From Bacillota bacterium (GTDB lineage: Bacteria; Bacillota_A; Clostridia; Acetivibrionales; DUMB01), in contig JAMOAC010000234.1 of NCBI GenBank assembly GCA_023621975.1, forward strand, positions 1 to 8,873: a stretch of 8,873 bases of DNA. The letters run 5' to 3'. Positions 6,998 to 8,873 of this stretch are shown one piece after another; the first letter of the stretch is position 1; every line of letters begins with the position of its first letter. The notes beneath the pieces are model-generated. The model had not been told where the DNA came from and made no database searches. It saw only the letters and a list, made by a program, of their open reading frames with translations. The position numbers and the translations under genes were made by a program.

Positions 6998-8236
6998 TTG
7001 AAACTTGGCGGGAACTCGGAAGATATGCGGAAGGAAAACAGGTGTTCCGTTCTTTCGATATTGTTGAAGTATGATAAAATTTCCCGTGCGGACCTTGTAA
7101 GGCAGACAGGTCTGAATAAAGCCACCATAACAAATATCATCAATGACTTTTCCAAATACGGCATTGTTAAGGATGCAGGTCCTGTAATAGCAAGCAACGG
7201 CAGAAGAACTGCAGGAATAAGTCTTGATATGAGAGATGTTGTTACACTGGTTATCCGTATAAACAGGTACAACATCAGTTTTGCCTTTTGCAATGTTCAT
7301 GGTGAGATTACGAATTTCCGTGATGAAATGTTTGAAAATGATGACAGTATAGAAAGTGTACTGGAAATACTCAGGCGCAACACCAAGTACCTGCTTGATA
7401 ACAGGGGAGATAAGAAGGTACTGGGGATATCCATTGGTATCCTGGGATGGCTGTTCAGGCATGACGGCCATATAATTGCGAAAACAGATGGATTCCCGGA
7501 ATTGAGCAAGGTGGACATAAAAGAAGAAATGGAAAAGATGTTCCCGGGATACGATATAATTCTTGAGCACGATGCAAAGTTAAGCGCTCTTGCAGAGTGG
7601 AAAGAGTACACAAAGAACTCCAATACTACCAAGGGTACCATGCTGAACATCATCGGAGGCATAGGCTTTGGCGGAGGTATCATAATAGACGGAGAATTGT
7701 TTCACGGCAGCAACGGAGTAGCCGGAGAAGTAGGACATATGGGCATAAACTTTAATGCTGTAAATTACAGCCCCAATAGCAACAGCACTTATAGGGGGAC
7801 ATATGAACAATATGCATCACCCCGCGCACTGCAAAATGATATAGTGGACCACTTAATGGACTTTCCTGATACCAAACTGAATGACCGTTCCACTCTGAAA
7901 GACATTTATGAGGCATATGAGCAGAATGACCCGCTGGCAGTGTGGGCGATAAACAGGAGTGCGCGTTTGATGGCATATGGACTGACAGGTCTTATTTTTA
8001 TACTTAATCCTAATGTAATAGTGCTGGGAGATAAGATCATTCACAGCGAAAGGTTTATGGCAAAGCTTAAACACTATCTGAGGGAATATCTTCCGGCTGA
8101 ACTTTATGACAATCTTGAACTGAGAATGTCAACTTTCAACGAAAAGGGAGTTCTTATCGGAGCAGCTGTAGCCATGACAAATTACTATCTGAAATCCCAT
8201 AAAATGATAGATTTTATAGAAGCGAATTTTAATTGA
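6998..8236 (+). CDS. ROK-family transcriptional regulator, XylR-like repressor lacking the zinc site
   Basis: A 412-aa DNA-binding protein with an N-terminal winged helix-turn-helix (about 10-75; ISRADLVRQTGLNKATITNI at 28-47) and a sugar-kinase-fold ROK domain (about 80-400). ROK landmarks: GISIGILGW (143-151), EHDAKLSALAEW (190-201) with Asp192 in place of the kinase NDAN, GGIGFGGGIIIDGELFHGSN (220-239), GEVGHMGINFN (243-253) and LNPNVIVLG (336-344). In XylR the segment after GHM..DFN carries a CxCGxxGC zinc site before the ELYAS helix; here it reads SPNSNSTYRGTYEQYAS (258-274) with no cysteine, so the zinc site is lost. The TTG start is chosen because GGTGA (6987-6991) lies 6 nt before it and the N-terminus GGNSEDMRKENR is typical of the family; ATG 7025 is the fallback. 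It is divergent from the GRE operon and probably represses it until a sugar binds. Confidence 0.9.
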   Translation: MKLGGNSEDMRKENRCSVLSILLKYDKISRADLVRQTGLNKATITNIINDFSKYGIVKDAGPVIASNGRRTAGISLDMRDVVTLVIRINRYNISFAFCNVHGEITNFRDEMFENDDSIESVLEILRRNTKYLLDNRGDKKVLGISIGILGWLFRHDGHIIAKTDGFPELSKVDIKEEMEKMFPGYDIILEHDAKLSALAEWKEYTKNSNTTKGTMLNIIGGIGFGGGIIIDGELFHGSNGVAGEVGHMGINFNAVNYSPNSNSTYRGTYEQYASPRALQNDIVDHLMDFPDTKLNDRSTLKDIYEAYEQNDPLAVWAINRSARLMAYGLTGLIFILNPNVIVLGDKIIHSERFMAKLKHYLREYLPAELYDNLELRMSTFNEKGVLIGAAVAMTNYYLKSHKMIDFIEANFN

Positions 8237-8252
8237 TGATATTGAGAATTAT

Positions 8253-8315
8253 ATAATTGTAATAAAACCATCCATAATTATATGTTATACATAATTATTT
8301 GTTACATATAATTAC
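8253..8315. repeat. ~17-bp AT-rich iterated motifs upstream of the SDR gene
   Basis: ATAATTATATGTTATAC (8274-8290) is followed directly by ATAATTATTTGTTACAT (8291-8307) and a partial third unit ATAATTAC (8308-8315). A related ATAATTGTAAT begins at 8253. The two full units agree at 14 of 17 positions. An 8-bp inverted repeat, ATATAATT (8251-8258) with AATTATAT (8276-8283), overlaps them. The remainder of 8237-8407 is AT-rich; I saw no clear terminator for the regulator. The repeats sit ahead of a probable promoter, so operator sites for the dehydrogenase operon are possible, but low complexity makes chance repeats likely too. Confidence 0.45.
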
Positions 8316-8346
8316 ACGTCGGTATCGGTTTTGTTTCAATATGTAA

Positions 8347-8352
8347 TATAAT
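8347..8352 (+). promoter_or_regulatory. Possible -10 box for the SDR gene
   Basis: A perfect TATAAT lies 55 nt before the SDR ATG. No good -35 is found at 16-18 nt upstream (best is TCGGTT at 8325-8330), so the promoter might depend on an activator or on the iterated motifs upstream. A second TATAAT at 8385-8390 is too close to the ribosome binding site to serve. The regulator ends 171 nt before the SDR, so read-through from it is also possible. Confidence 0.35.
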
Positions 8353-8407
8353 GGAATATTTAACAAAATTAAACACAATAAATTTATAATAAAAGGAGTG
8401 TTTAGCC

Positions 8408-8873
8408 ATGAGTATTCTGGATTATTTTAAGCTCACCGGGAAAAAGGCAGTGGTTACCGGTGGAGCCCGGGGAATTGGAAATGCTACGGCAGTTGCGCTT
8501 GCAGAAGCGGGAGCGGATGTTGCAGTACTTGACATACTGGATGCAAGTGAAACTGTTAAGCAGATAAAAGAACTGGGAAGGGATTCATTTTCAATTAAAG
8601 TAGACCTGACTATAGAGAAAGAAGTTGACAATGCTTTTGCAGAAATTAAAAAAAGATTCGGGCGTATTGATATAGTGCATAATAATGCCGGTATTGCTCA
8701 TTGTGTCAAGTGTGAAGATATGACATTTGAAGAATGGCGCAAGGTAATTGCCATTGACTTGGATGCGGTATTTCTTGTAGCAAGGGCTGCAGGCAGAATC
8801 ATGATAGCTGACGGAACCGGTGGCTCAATTATCAATACGGCTTCCATGTCCGGTATTATTGTCAACTACCCCC
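8408..8873 (+). CDS. Short-chain dehydrogenase/reductase, arabinitol/sorbose reductase-like, 3' end cut by window
   Basis: The first 155 codons of an SDR oxidoreductase of probably ~255 aa. Visible: cofactor loop TGGARGIG (17-24), acidic Asp42 after the second strand (VAVLD, 38-42), which favours NAD(H) over NADP(H), VDL (65-67), NNAG (92-95) and INTASMSGIIVNYP (142-155), where Ser146 aligns with the catalytic serine. The Tyr-xxx-Lys pair would lie just past the edge. The wording around NTASMSGIIVN is that of D-arabinitol 2-dehydrogenase, sorbose reductase and gluconate 5-dehydrogenase-like SDRs, so a ketose/polyol interconversion is likely, though exact substrates in this family cannot be read from sequence. 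AGGAG at 8394-8398, 9 nt before the ATG, supports the start. It follows the ROK repressor on the same strand and may begin a further catabolic operon. Confidence 0.85.
   Translation, partial: MSILDYFKLTGKKAVVTGGARGIGNATAVALAEAGADVAVLDILDASETVKQIKELGRDSFSIKVDLTIEKEVDNAFAEIKKRFGRIDIVHNNAGIAHCVKCEDMTFEEWRKVIAIDLDAVFLVARAAGRIMIADGTGGSIINTASMSGIIVNYP

Noticed and set aside
6971..7570. A 199-codon open frame on the minus strand opposite the regulator
   Set aside because: It lies fully inside the ROK gene on the opposite strand, its product has no recognisable motifs, and the plus-strand frame carries all ROK landmarks.
8253..8315. Iterons of a replication origin
   Set aside because: There is no replication initiator gene or DnaA-box cluster nearby, and the units are few and low in complexity.

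Overview
The window looks like a catabolic gene neighbourhood from an anaerobic Clostridia-type Firmicute. The support is moderate GC coding sequence with very AT-rich intergenic stretches, strong AGGAGG-like ribosome binding sites, a TTG start, and an oxygen-sensitive glycyl radical enzyme (GRE) with its radical-SAM activase. The genus cannot be fixed from the sequence alone; a cellulolytic or plant-fibre-degrading clostridium would fit.

Layout, left to right. (1) Bases 1-1840, plus strand: the tail of a zinc-type medium-chain alcohol/polyol dehydrogenase, then 36 nt later a complete ribulokinase (araB). (2) 1841-1938: a convergent gap filled by a long, nearly perfect hairpin of REP-like character. 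(3) 6486 down to 1939, minus strand: an operon of a GRE activase, a short GRE (681 aa, 4-bp overlap) and, after a 178-nt spacer built of six degenerate ~29-bp tandem repeats, an isomerase of the L-fucose isomerase fold (493 aa). (4) 6487-6997: a divergent regulatory region with a 25-bp palindrome over a probable promoter, a GC-richer island that may be relict coding DNA, and a promoter for the regulator. (5) 6998-8236, plus strand: a ROK-family, XylR-like repressor that has lost the zinc-binding cysteines. (6) 8237-8407: an AT-rich gap with ~17-bp iterated motifs. (7) 8408 to the window end, plus strand: an SDR dehydrogenase resembling arabinitol/sorbose reductases, cut by the edge.

How the genes may work together (inference). 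The dehydrogenases, the fucose/arabinose-type isomerase and the ribulokinase can all feed or consume ketopentoses (ribulose or xylulose). This suggests uptake and oxidation or isomerisation of pentitols or aldopentoses, then phosphorylation into the pentose phosphate pathway. The GRE, which sits in one operon with the isomerase and diverges from the sugar-responsive repressor, is the unexplained step. It keeps the Cys-x-Glu active-site arrangement of GRE dehydratases/eliminases, but it is short and has unusual residues around both the thiyl Cys and the glycyl radical. The most interesting content is therefore a candidate radical-dependent sugar or polyol pathway whose substrate cannot be named from the sequence.
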